Below are positions 21,925 to 33,180 of a stretch of DNA of 64,000 nt, in pieces. The position numbers were made by a program, and so were the translations under genes. Source of the stretch: Marsupella aquatica (Eukaryota; Marchantiophyta); the NCBI GenBank assembly GCA_973895155.1, contig OZ316899.1, forward strand, positions 4,712,001 to 4,776,000, written 5' to 3'. Positions within the stretch are counted from its first letter, which is position 1, and every line of letters begins with the position of its first letter. The notes under the pieces were generated by a model. The model was given only the letters and a program-made list of their open reading frames with translations, ran no database searches and was not told the DNA's origin.

Positions 21925-24229
21925 ATGCCTGTCACGATTATGTCCAGTTTGGCCCTTCGCTTCTGGCTTCAATTTCTATCCATTGGAAATCATCTAGCAA
22001 AGTCGCTTGCCAAATTCAACCCGCTTTGGTATGAAGCCAAAAGACAGTACGAACGACTCATCTGTCTAGCCGAGCGCTCTCACTACAACGACGACTTCAG
22101 CCTCCCGGTTCAAAGAAAGTTTTGTCAAGACGACAAGATCGCCAAATTCTTCTTTGATGGTACAAAGTACCTCGGCTTTAGAGAAGTGCTCCTCCGGCTT
22201 CCAGACAAGGTCTTCACAATCCCGGGCACAATAGACTTGCAGCGACACCATTTTGACCATATCCCCGCCAAGGTTCAAGCTTCCATAGACTATCAATTTG
22301 GTAGTATGAATACGGGCAAGTCACCTGTCCTGACATCACTTGGGTTCCCCTCAAACTTGCTGAATCCGATGGTGCCTCCCCCAGCTACAACCATTGCCGA
22401 CTCATTGGCACCTTCACAGACACCACCTCGGCCTGCTTGGCCAAGCCGATCTCCACCACCAACCGCACCACCTCTCCGGGTATGGTCCGTTGTGAACGTG
22501 GTGAACATCAGTTCTGAGGATGAAGAAACTCATCCTCCTCTTGTCCAAAGGCCACCGGGGGTACACCAACACGGGCCGAGTAATACCTCGCCGTCCACAC
22601 AAACCCGGACCCGAGAAACTGCCCCAATAGACAACATGGTGACCGTAGCGGCCCTGGCACCTGTTTTGACTGCGGTCACACTACCCCTACCAGATAGGGA
22701 GGACAAGGAGATGTCCCCTTCTACAAGCCACCCGAGAACAACTCTTGGGGACAAAAGAGAAAGGAACCGGCTGTAGTATCCGGTCTACCCGTGGCCACCA
22801 TAGCCGTGGCCAAATTGACCATGCATCAAATGGGGGAAAATGTTGACAAGAACATCCTCCATCCAAAACATGCAGTGTATCTGAAGACCCAGGGGTTCGA
22901 ACATCTTGCCGCCCTCCCTTGGAATACTTCCAAATACTACAAGCAAGACATAATGGAGTTCATCCAAAACTTTGACAAGGCTCGACAATAGACCCGTGCA
23001 CACGGACGGGTAATGACTTTGAATGAGGAGCAGCTTACGCTCATTTTTGGCCTACCCAAGGGGCAGATTTGGGTGGAATCATGAGCCCCAGGGGGCAAGG
23101 GAGCAAAGTACCGATCCTCAAGCTTCCCACCCAAGGGTTTGGTGGACAATGGCTTCCTACTGAGGACGTGCCTCATACCGGAGGTTGCAGAGTGGCTGGA
23201 ATTCCAGCGGTACGCCCTCCACATGATGGAGCTACGGGGCGAGATATCCGTAGCCCAGGTCATTCAGGTTGAGAACTATCAGCCTAGAAAGTGGGCCTCC
23301 TTCTCCATCAAGAAGTTCCGTGAGGAAATGGAGCGCCAAAGGAAGACCCTGTACCTTGGAGGGAAGGCGTACCTCGCAATATTATCACCGAGTGGTACGC
23401 CCACATTTTGTCCGCCAAACCCTTCTGCGGGTCAACAAGCCTGAGCTCATACCATCTCGGTGGGTCTTCCTAGCATTGGAATGACGGCCGCAGCCCAAAT
23501 CCCAGGCCCCAACCACAGGCCATTGAGGCACCTTCACTAGTGCCAGACTCAATGGTGATTGCAACCCTGGGGACCCTAAACCAGGCCCGCGCAACAACCG
23601 TTGAGCAAGAGGATGCCGGCCCCGTGGCCGCGGCCATCAGTGCAAAGGGGATCGCGGTACCAACCGCACCAACGGAAATAGACTTTCTGGCTGGGAGCCT
23701 CGGCTGCGCTAGCCATCCTAACTCTGGGCTAGACGTGACCACCCCGGCCTCTTCCCAAGTAGAGGTCTGCCCTTGCCCGAACCCGAGTGGGCACAGCTTA
23801 GTGAACCCAGAACTCTTAGCATCGGGTGCATATTTAAACGAGCTGTTGGGGGACTTCTCCCAACAGATTAGTCGGGAAATGGGGGAGTTCATGGCCCGAA
23901 AGGTGGCCTATTTCTTCAGCACGGAGCTGGTTGCAGCGGTAAAAGCTGGACGGGCCCAGACTGAAGCCACCACAAAGATTGAGCGGTATCGGGCCGAGGT
24001 AACCAAACTCTTGAATGAAGCCTCGGACCGGGATACCGAGTTACAATGCCTCCGTCCTCAGCTTACAACCACTCTTGCCCAAGTCATCGACATTGAGGCC
24101 CGGTTAGCCTTGGCCGAGCAGGCCGAAGCCAGGAAAGACGCTGAAATTGCACGACTCCGGGGCCACATTGACAGCCTGAAGGGACAAGCGGTAATCTGGC
24201 AGAAGGACCTAGAGGAGGCCGAGGTTTGA
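21925..24229 (+). pseudogene. gag-like element C
   Basis: Starts at ATG 21,925 (MPVTIMSSLALRF). Modules in order: N-terminal module with FFFDGTKYLGFREVLLRLP and FDHIPAKVQASIDYQFG; a proline-rich linker; an acidic patch VVNISSEDEET; the core module with ILHPKHAVYLKTQGFEHLAA, LPWNTSKYY, IMEFIQNFD, GRVMTLNEEQLTLIFGLPKG; the block KWASFSIKKFREEMERQRKT; and a long coiled coil (about 23,900-24,229). A 1-nt shift near 22,765 and in-frame stops (TAG 22,989, TGA 23,082 and TGA 24,227) break it. Order and length match element F on the other strand. The protein is probably structural (gag-like), but function is not shown. Codon periodicity survives well, so inactivation looks recent. Confidence 0.75.
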
Positions 24230-24249
24230 GCTCAAAGAGATGTCACCCA

Positions 24250-24528
24250 GGTCGACCCATCACGCGCAAATAAGTATAGGGCTTTTTTATTGGGTTTAGT
24301 GAAATACTTTTAAATTTTTGTTGAAGAACATTAGGGTTATTTTATTCCAATTTTGAGAAATATAAGAATCATAGGGTTTTAAAATCAAATCTAAAAATAT
24401 TCTTGGAATATTCCATTAAGTTAGGGGTAAAAAATTCCTAAAAAAAAACATTGACTTAACTTTTAGGGTGTTTATTCCCCCAAAACTTTGAGCGTGATAT
24501 GAAACACCCATTGGATTGAGGCCCCCAA
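24250..24528. mobile_element. AT-rich insertion in element C
   Basis: About 270 bp of AT-rich DNA separates QKDLEEAE (24,210) from IEVARLQ (24,533). Element F keeps these two blocks close together. The ends carry loosely inverted motifs (GGGCTTTTTTATTGGGT on the left; ACCCATTGGATTGAGGCCCCC on the right). Boundaries are approximate and the element family is unknown. Confidence 0.5.
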
Positions 24529-24786
24529 ATGAAGATAGAGGTGGCACGTCTTCAGCACAAGGCCACTGACCAGAACCAACTGGTGGCCAAGCTGACAAGC
24601 GATGGTCAGCAGTTGGAAGAGGTGTGTCAAGAGGCCATAGAAGAGACGGATGCGGCAAAGAGAGAGAATGAGTCTCTCCTAGACCAGGTCCAAATCCTCA
24701 AGCAGGATGTCGACTGGCTGAGGACGCAGCGGGACGGCCGATCCAAGTCTCACTCGGGCGGATCTAATAAACGAGCCAGACATTAA
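24529..24786 (+). pseudogene. C-terminal coiled coil of gag-like element C
   Basis: 85 residues that finish the protein of element C: a coiled coil containing QLEEVCQEAIEETDAAKREN, then SGGSNKRARH and stop. Element F has the matching QLEEACQEAVEETDAVKREN. The stop is followed within about 35 bp by copia LTR sequence. Confidence 0.7.
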
Positions 24787-24820
24787 ATGGCGCTGATGGT
24801 TTGGAATAGCTTAGGTTTAG

Positions 24821-25139
24821 CCGCAACGATAAGCACATGACACATCCAACGCGCAAGTAGTCAACTGAAGAGATACATGGTTCACCTCCTCGAGGCTACA
24901 TCCACGGGAACACACAAGAGAGCTTTACTGAACTCTAAGCCCGTCGGCCATACCAAGTCTCCACAGTGTAAGTTCTCATCTCTCAAGTGGCTCCATAACA
25001 ATGAGCCTAAGTTCCACTTCCAAGCAAACACCGCTTGGCATATAGTGTGAATCCTAGTTAACCTAACCACATCTCTTACTACGGTTAGCCTAACTATGGT
25101 TACATGTAGTAACCCTAGACCTGGAGTAAATACCTAACA
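24821..25139 (-). mobile_element. 3' LTR of copia element G
   Basis: On the minus strand it begins TGTTAGGTATTTACTCC at 25,139, right after the polypurine tract CAAGGGGGAGA (25,141-25,151). It matches the 5' LTR at 34,977-35,319 over most of its length. The last 20-25 bp of the LTR are replaced here, so the outer end is lost and no target duplication can be recognised. Confidence 0.8.
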
Positions 25140-25355
25140 ATCTCCCCCTTGACTCTGGTCTAGGGGAGGGTAATAATGCTAACCTATATGATTCCTCAAT
25201 GGGAAGTTCTGGACGAAAACCAAAATGGTTTCCCCTCTCTAACTAGAGCAAACCAGAACTAAGCCGTAGCCTATTACTAGGAGTGAAGAAGAGCATATAT
25301 CAGTAATTATAGCGAATGTTAAGAAAAACCCTTACTTGTGACGTAATTGCAAAAC

Positions 25356-27344
25356 CTACAGCACGTCACGATGTCTAGAGAAACTTTTCAAAGGAATCAC
25401 TTTGGTAAATGCGTCAGCTGGGTTGAGTTTATCGTCTATCTTGACTAGTTCAAACAAATTATTAGACACAACCTGCCTGATAAAATGGTACCTAACGTCT
25501 ATGTGCTTCACTCTACTGTCCATCACCTGGTTCATAACAAGGTGGACCGTACTTTTGACTATCACAATGAAGCTTCACATTCCCCTATGGCAATCCCATT
25601 TTAGTGATAAGTCTATCCAACCAAATCGCTTTCTTCGTTGCTTCCGTTGCTGCAACATACTCCGCTTCTGTAGTAGATTGAGCAATACACTCCTGCAAAG
25701 TAGACCTCCAACTTATGCATCCACCGCCAAGTGTGAACACATACCCTGTTGTTGATCTCCTTTGGTCCAAATCTTGTCCATAGTCAGAATCTACATAGCC
25801 AATCAATGATCTAGAATTCTTTGCATGCGCATCAAATAAAAGACCATGATCCACAGTACCCTTCAAGTATCTGATAATCCACTTCACTACTTCCCAGTGT
25901 ACCTTCCCTGGATTTGACATGTACCTTCTCACCTTGCCCATAGCCATGGCAAGATCAGGTCTAGTGCAAGTCATCAAATACACGAGACTTTCCACTGCCT
26001 TATCATAAGGAACCTTTGACATCAGCCCCTTCTCTGTCGCATTTGTGGGACAAAGAATTGATGACAATTTGAAGAGTGCAGCCAAAGGGGTACTTACTGG
26101 CTTACTATCCCCCATGTTGAACCTAGCAATTACGTTCCTCGCATAACTGCTCTGTGTCAACCATAGCTTACCAGTCTCCAAGTCCCTAGTGATCTCCATA
26201 CCCAAAATCCTCTTAGCTGGCCCTAGGTCCTTCATCTTAAACTCTATACTGAGCAATGTCTTAAGCTTAACAATCTCAGACCTATCTTTGGCCACAATAA
26301 GTATGTCATCCACATAAAGTACTAAAATAATGAACCCAAAGACAACATTCTTCACCGGTTTCAAATATACACAAGAGTCAAACACACTTCTGTGAAAACC
26401 TTGTGACCAAATCAAATTGTCAAACCGCTTGTTCCACTGTCTTGGTGACTGCTTCAACCCATACAAGGATTTCAGCAAATGATCTGCAAACCAAATCCTC
26501 TTGTCCTCTCTTCACAAAACCTAGCGGTTGTCTCATGAAGATCACCAAGGTCCACCACTTGCTGACCCTTAGGCAGCTTAACAAGCTCCCAAGTTTTGTT
26601 GTCCCTTCAATGACTGCATCTCTGTTTGCATTGTTGCAATCCACTTCTGCTTCTCCTTTGAAGCACTTGCCTCATGAAATGAAGAAGGTTCCCCTTCTTC
26701 CAAAATCAACGCATCACCCTCATCATCAGTTGCAAAATTGTCCTCTTGCAATTGAGATGAATCAACCCACTATCCATACCTAGGAGGAGCGCGTACAGTG
26801 CGACTAGATGTTCTTCTAGTTGATGACTCCGGTTGAATTGCGTCTACTGGTATAATTTGAAGCTAGCATCCACTTGCTACTCACCAACATCAACAAACTC
26901 CTCTTGTTCCTCTGACACAAGAACCAGCTCCATGCTTGGAGCACCTCCTTCTCTCCTATCATGCACTTCATGATCAGTCTCCCCCTCAACAAGATCTGGG
27001 ATAGGAGATTTTCCTTTGTCAGTATGGGAGACCTGAGTATTCTCCCCCTCCTTCAATAATCTGGATTCATTGAAGGAAACATCCCTACTGACAACGAGCT
27101 TACAGGCAATAGGATCCCATAGCCTATAGGCCTCACACCACTCTGATACCCAAGAAAAATATATTTTTTGGACGTAGGATCCAACTTGGTCCTATTATGC
27201 TTTGGTGTGAGAGCATATGCATCACTTCCAAAAACTACCAAGCCATGATAGTCTGCTTGCTGCTTATAACGCATTTCAAACGGCATTTTGAAATTGATTG
27301 CACTAGAAGGAGAAAGATTTACCAAAAAAGCTACAGTATTGACA
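25356..27344 (-). pseudogene. copia element G: integrase C-terminus, RT and RNase H
   Basis: Minus strand. Integrase C-terminal part 27,344-27,053 (MPFEMRYKQQADYHGLVVFG, then KKYIFLGYQSG). An RT start follows near 26,680 (EASASKEKQKWIATMQTEMQ). A well preserved 297-residue frame (26,478-25,585) has LYGLKQSPRQWNKRFD, the catalytic YVDD (LVLYVDDILIVAK) and RNase H with GYVDSDYGQDLDQRRSTTGY and STTEAEYVA. The RNase H tail DVRYHFIRQVV...ADAFTK lies at 25,565-25,356. The stretch between RT fingers and LYGLKQS is short and out of frame, so part of RT is missing. RNase H is nearly intact, which suggests a fairly young copy. Confidence 0.9.
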
Positions 27345-27469
27345 ACTTATAAGTAGTGGGTAATTCCAAAAGTAGGAAGAAACTGAAATTTTTTAAATTT
27401 TCTATGGTGTTTAAACTATAATTATTGCTAACATAGCGGAGATAGCATTTTGTCTACAAGTTATGGGTT

Positions 27470-27625
27470 CCCAAGTCTAAGTTACGAGTAAACTCCTGTT
27501 TACTAGTTACGAGTTTACTAGTTAATAGTATCCTGGTTTACGAGTTTACGAGTTCATGACTGTTTACTAGTTACGAGTTTACTAGTTAGGGCTTTATGAG
27601 TTTTGCCTTACGAGTTGGCGACCGG
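27470..27625. repeat. subterminal repeats, left side of insertion D
   Basis: At least six overlapping variants of TTACGAGTTTACTAGTT between 27,480 and 27,620. The same unit recurs at 30,430-30,530, on the other side of the gene. Such paired clusters often bind a transposase in DNA transposons, but here that is only an analogy. Confidence 0.7.
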
Positions 27626-27801
27626 GGATCGCAACGTCTTACGGCTACATTCAACGGGACTTAGAAATGGAATGGCGAGCATGCATTGAAGTGAAGGCAA
27701 GGTAGACCTCGGGCGCTCACTCCTGACTAAATCCCTGCCTCCTCCATTGATCCTTTCGGCCTCCCCATTTCTTTGCGCTACTACAAGACACAATTTGAGC
27801 T

Positions 27802-30144
27802 ATGGATGGCCTGGGAGCTGATGAGCAGTACCTAGTTGACGCATTGGCAATTCCTAAGAGCGTAGTCGCTCGAATTCCACAAGCGCCCAATAGTTATGCA
27901 AATTTACAGACTTCATTACAACAGCTAGGTCTGGGGCATCTACTTGGCGTTCCTTGGGACGTAGAACTCGACTCATACTTGCAGGATTTTGTGAAGGGGT
28001 CGTTGCTTGCTCCTGAATTTTGATAGACCATTCGAGCTCGGCCGAGTCTGTGGAATGTGGAGCAAATTGCTTGTGCCTTCCGCTGCCCTTCAGAAGGAGA
28101 AGGATTGTATTCAAAGAAGAAAGATTTGTCTACTCCCTACTTCTCTGGGATTCGCAATCTCACAAATGGCTGGAACCTCACACAGTGTACTTATCCAGAT
28201 TTGATAGTGCTGTTGGAATTTCTAGTGCCAATTTTACACCCAAAAAAGCCAACCATTTGCCCAGTGGCTTTGGTGAACACAATTGTAGCTGCACACAGTG
28301 GAGCCATCGAAGTGAATTGGGCCTTGTTAATTTTCAATGTGATGAAGGATCACGTGAGGAGCATGAAGGCAGGTAGACCTACCTATCGGCAGGTATATCT
28401 GTCTCAGCTCTATCAGGCTTATGATTGTTTACATCCAGAGGAGAGAATAGAAAGAGGATTACTCCTGATCAAACTAGGCATTGAAGAAGAAATTGGTGTG
28501 AAAGAACCAGTGGATGCTATTCCCCTAGATTCTAATGATCAGAATGTGGATGTTGATATGGATTTGGAAGATGCCTCAGTGGGTGAACTTGAAGTTTCAT
28601 CTGCTCACGATATGGAGTTGGTTCGACATCCTCTGGTTAACTTGGTGTATTCAAGAGAAGTCAACGAGGAAAATCAACCTAGAGCTGAAAAAGCTAAGGA
28701 CGACTCTGAGCAACACGAAGCTGTTGCTGACCCGACCATTGCTGTCATCCTGAGAGTTGATCCGACTACTTCTTCAAAGGCAGAGTTCAACCAACAACTT
28801 ATTGATAAGTTAATTACTCTTTTCGGTTGTGATGATGTGGAACTCTATGATGTTGTTTGTAATTTAAGATCAGAGGTAGTCAGCTTATCATCCCCATTTC
28901 TAGATCAATTAACTCCTGTCAGGACCACTTCCCCTACTGTGGGATCAGCCTTAGAAGAATTCGTTGCTCTCAGTCCTGTTGCACCACCAAACCTGCCTGT
29001 AGAGCCAAGTGAACCTGTTCCTGTGACAGAGGATGTAAATTATGCTGCCATTGTAAACGACTTACTGGACATGCTACAATGTGAGCCACAGGAGATAATG
29101 TCAATTGTTAGCAACTTAACTCAGAAATCCCCAGTTGCAAAAACTCCTCATAATCCAGATCCTTACTCATACAGTCCTGATTCCAACTATGAACCCACTG
29201 ATGGACCTGTCTTCACTCGGGGTCGCTCTGAAGATCCTTATGTCAGACGGGATCTCTCTGATGACTCTGACCCACCTTCGGATAATGATACTTATAGATC
29301 TTATGACAATTCCCTTGAGTCATCACCAAGGCAGGGGTTTGAAGATGTTGATACAGCTTTGAGGTCAAACCCAAACCTAGTAGCAATGGTTACGTCCTCT
29401 ACTCAGACTCCCAGGAATGCTACTATCAAGAAGAAGTACCCCAGGCTTCCCCAGGCTCAAGTACAGAAGTATGTAGACATCTGTAAGGTTATGCATGCCA
29501 ACATGCCACCAGTTGGAGAATTCTGGAGATACTATTACTTAAAGAAAACTAAGGCGAGCTACATTTTTGACCTAAAGTATCATGGGACTTCTCGATTGGA
29601 AATGGCCCAGTTTGATGAGCACTAGACTGACTCTGTCTACTTCCGACCTATTCTGGCAATGATGTTGCTGCAAGGTGATGTAGAAATGGAGGATCCTGAC
29701 CTACTCCTGGCCTACTTTGGGAATTTTGTAGCTTATGTTCTGGACTTCGTGCTTACTTTTCTCATGCAGAGTAAGAAATAAACTTCTTGGCAGAACAACT
29801 ATATCCCTAAGGAACCTAAGGTTGTGCTGGTTTCAACCAACACATTGGCTGATAAGCAGAGAATCTGGGATAATGTCACCACTCACACTCTGGCCAAGTT
29901 CAATAGGTACTTTAAGGATGTTTGCTGGAGACTTCAACCTTTCTACTCGAAGATGATGAGAACTGAGGATTTCATGGCCTATTATTCTCAGGTTCATGCT
30001 GCTACCTGCAATCACTATGATGTGATTGGAATTTATAGGGAGGCACTCCGAATAGACTCTTGTTATTTGATGAGGAAAATGCCTGTGATGTATCCAGATA
30101 GGCAACTGAGATGTTTGCCCTATTCTCGAGGTTCACCACAATAG
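27802..30144 (+). pseudogene. gag-like gene D, one frame with four in-frame stops
   Basis: One continuous reading frame of 781 codons from ATG 27,802 to 30,144. It is interrupted by TGA-TAG (28,021-28,026), TAG (29,623) and TAA (29,777-29,782 region), with no frameshift. The N-terminus carries the family core: LGLGHLLGVPWDVELDSYLQ, DFVKGS, RARPSLWNVEQIACAFRCPS. Then comes PKKPTICPVALVNTIVAAHS with helical segments (to about 28,450), resembling plant transposon-associated proteins. An acidic middle (about 28,540-29,000), an S/D/P-rich region (29,150-29,340) and a basic patch TIKKKYPRL (about 29,425) follow. The open stretch 28,057-29,625 (522 codons) could still be translated. No pol domains accompany it. 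Confidence 0.65.
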
Positions 30145-30419
30145 GCTGAGCTCATGGAGGTTGTCCAATCAGGCACTGTTGCTTTTGTGGAGCTTCTCAA
30201 AATCAACGACATTCGACACCGAGACTAAGGCAGAAGTCCTAAGTGTTTTTAGTTAGTTTAGAGTAGTGCATCTTGTCCGATTTTTAGAAATGTGCTCTAG
30301 AGCTTTAAAAGTCATGAAACCTTTTTAGGATGTAATCTTAGGAAAGCCTTTTGGCAAAATTTGAGGCTTTTCTAAGCTACGAGTAGGAAGTTAAAAATAG
30401 TTGAATTTGCCAAGTTTTT

Positions 30420-30535
30420 ACTTCTGTTGCAATTACGAGTTACGACTTAGTTAGACTTTTACGAGTTTAAGAGTTTACTAGTTCACAGCTTTTACTAGTT
30501 TACGAGTTTACACTTAGCCAGATTTCCGGCTTTTC
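30420..30535. repeat. subterminal repeats, right side of insertion D
   Basis: Variants of TACGAGTTTACTAGTT (AATTACGAGTTACGAC, TTTACGAGTTTAAGAGTTTA, TTTACTAGTTTACGAGTTTA), matching the cluster at 27,480-27,620 in the same orientation. Confidence 0.7.
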
Positions 30536-31422
30536 ACTTACTGAATCGTCATTTTAACTTTTTGAGAGTTATGAAGAGGCATGTCTCTTCGACCCTGTGA
30601 TCTCTCACTCGGTAGATTTTTACTATAAAATAGCTCTACCACTAGTGTAGTTGATGGTTAAGTTATGCATTTTTGCCTTTTCCTTGCGTTAAACTAGTTG
30701 ATCATGAATCTATGAGTTTGAGATCAGGTTTAACATTTGGAGAGACTTACCTCCTTCTTGTGTTTTTACCTATGATTATAAACACAGAAAGTAAAATTCC
30801 TTTTGTGCAAATCTTTTGAGTTGTAATGACAGATTCCTTGTTGGTGACTCATTGCAATCTCTTGAGTTCTTAGAGTTAACTCATTGAGCTTAAGCCTTAT
30901 TGAAATTGATGGATTTTCTTTCATGTTGCGTAGTACCATCTAAATGTTGAAGTAGTCACTCTTTTAGATCTTGTTTGAGTACCACTTAGAAAGAAAAGAC
31001 AAGACGTGTTGACGGCGCTTTAAAAGAGTACTCTAGTAAGCAGTTTAGATCTGAAAAGCAAACGTGGATTTGAATCCTTAAGTCTTTTCATTTTGACTTA
31101 TGTCTAAGGAGCAACCTTGGTCAATTCCAGACTCCCTTAGCATACTTTAAGATATTTTCCCTTGTGTTTTTGTTAATCATTCCCTTTTCATTAATTTATG
31201 TTTACATGATGCTGAGTTATCATTGAAAACTTCTCACCGCTGTGGAGCGATCTTCAAAATACCTTAGTAAAGTAATCAAACTTGATTACTATATGTGGAA
31301 AACATCTTAAGTCTATTATTATTGTTTAAATCTATCAAACCAACCCCATCTTGTTCTTTACGGGAACGAATACCGAGTTTGAAGACCATTAAGTGTGTTT
31401 TTGGTTCTTCATAGCAAACTAC
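30536..31422. other. 3' noncoding part of insertion D
   Basis: About 0.9 kb of AT-rich sequence without a supportable gene, ending at the junction with copia integrase. Confidence 0.5.
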
Positions 31423-32450
31423 ACAGCTTCTGCCCAAAATTCTTGTGGTAAACCTGATTGGCTCAGCATACTCCGTGACCGCTCCAATAATGTTTGATTG
31501 AGCCTCTCAGCGACACCATTTTGCTACGGAGTATAAACTATGGTGAGATGGCGAGTTATCCACTGTTCTGCACAATACTTTTCAAATTCTATTGAAGTGT
31601 ACTCCTTGTCGTTGTCTGACCTCAGACTCTTCACCCTGGTATCCAAATACTTAACCGTGTTTCTCGTCTGATTCTCCACTTGGGCCTTCCACTTTATAAA
31701 AATGGACAAGACATCAGACTTATGCGTCATGAAATAAATCCATATAAATCTTGAGTAATCGTTAATAAAGGATACATAGTACAATTTTCCAGAATGTGAG
31801 GGAGTTGGGGATGGTCCCCACACGTCACCCTGTATGTATTGAAGAACCGTTTTGGAACGATGAGTTCCAACACCAAAAGCACAACAATGCTTCTTTCCAA
31901 AAATGCAATGCTCACAGAAATCCAATTTACAAGACTGCAAATAAAAAATGAGCTCATTCTTCCGCAAGATAGCCAAACCTTTCTCACTCATGTGGCCTAG
32001 CCGTGAATGCCACAGTTGAGTCATTTCCTTGTGAGACTTGGTTACATTGGCCTCTCCACATACTGTATTGCCCTGTAGCATATACAAATTCTTTTGTTTG
32101 CTCCCCTTCAAAATTACTGTCTCTCTCGCCATGACTTGAAGTTCACCATCAATTACTCGCCATTGATGACCATTTGTATCCAATACACCTAGTGAAATCA
32201 AATTCTTACGCATGCTAGATACAAACCTGACTTTGGACACTGTGCGCACAATGCCATCAAACATTTGAATCTTTACAGACCCAATACCCTCAACTTGACA
32301 GGAGTGATCATTTCCCATCAGAACTGAACCGTTTGACACCGAATAAGAATTGAAATACTTGCGAATGTAACAAATGTGAAAGGAGCAAGCACAATCAAGA
32401 ATCCACACATTGTTTGCTCTCCTAGATGATGTGCATAAGGGCATACTCCT
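31423..32450 (-). pseudogene. copia element G: protease and integrase N-terminal/core
   Basis: A 306-residue frame on the minus strand (32,444-31,524). Protease: WILDCACSFHI, where the family normally has D-S-G at the catalytic site, so the site reads D-C-A and is probably inactive. GAG-pre-integrase: QLWHSRLGHMSEKGLAIL and CEHCIFGKKH (zinc-binding H-H-C-C). Integrase core: GDVWGPSP with the first catalytic D, then FINDYSRFIWIYFM and LRSDNDKEY with the second D. It continues to QNGVAERLNQTLLERSRSM and FWAEAV, where insertion D interrupts it at 31,422. Confidence 0.9.
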
Positions 32451-32453
32451 GCT

Positions 32454-33180
32454 TCATAAAACATACTCATAATTGAGTAAATAAACTTTTCCATCAGCAC
32501 TAGCCATATTGGCTGATGAAGATTCAACTGCCTTACCCTTACAATCCCTCTTAACGTGACCAACCTTGTGACACTTCCAGCAGAATACTGGCTTACCAAG
32601 ATTGGACAAATTAACAGCTAGGCTGTCAAATTCATCCAAGTGATCCTGAAGCTTGTTCCCCTCTTTGAGCCTAAGGCTCATCAAGAGAGATTTTTAGTAC
32701 AATTGGTTTGATGCATCCTCTCGATAGTACTTCTCCCTTAGGGCTTTGAACAAAGATGCATAATCCGCGTAGTCATCCAACTTCTTGATGATATGCGGCT
32801 TTAGATAAAGCATCACCGCATTCACTATAATTACTTGTTCTTGCCTCCACCTCTTTAGTGGAATCTCCTCCTCATCATCGTACATCTCTTGTGTAGAGAG
32901 AAGGTGATCTAGGCCCATAGCATGAAGAACTCCTTTCACTTGCTTTTCTTAGATCAAGTAGTCTGTACGTCCATCATACTTTTCCACCTCAAACTTGACA
33001 CCTTCAAACCTGGATGTCATCTCTTTTTCATTCACAACCCCCTCTACTTGCTACACCGGTGATCATACTAGTGTCACGCTTGCTTCCTCTTGCTCCTCTC
33101 TCTCCACCACAAAGATCTCCTCGTGGTGATCTTTGTGCTTCAAGCTCCACGTCTTCAAAAATCTCCTCCAAATCACTCAT
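32454..33180 (-). pseudogene. copia element G gag
   Basis: Minus strand. Probable start ATG at 33,180 (MSDLEEIFEDVE). Then FEVEKYDGRTDYLI, the UBN2-like gag helices (32,939-32,694: DDEEEIPLKRWRQEQ, KLDDYADYASLFKALREKYY), QDHLDEFDSLAVNLSNLG and an intact CCHC zinc knuckle CWKCHKVGHVKRDC (about 32,585). Two stops or frame breaks (near 32,950 and 32,690) interrupt it. The knuckle would bind element RNA during packaging. Confidence 0.85.

Larger units (their letters stand above)
27345..31422 (+). mobile_element. 4,078-bp insertion carrying gag-like gene D, inside copia integrase
   Basis: Copia integrase reading stops at 31,423 (FWAEAV) and resumes at 27,344 (NTVAFLVNLSP), so the segment between is an insertion. 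The 3 bases ACA occur at both junctions (27,342-27,344 and 31,423-31,425), consistent with a 3-bp target duplication. The ends are ACTTATAAGTAGTGGG and CATAGCAAACTAC, which are not LTR-type TG...CA. The element has one plus-strand gene in its centre, flanked on both sides by TACGAGTTTACTAGTT-like repeats. Its class is not settled. Confidence 0.7.
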
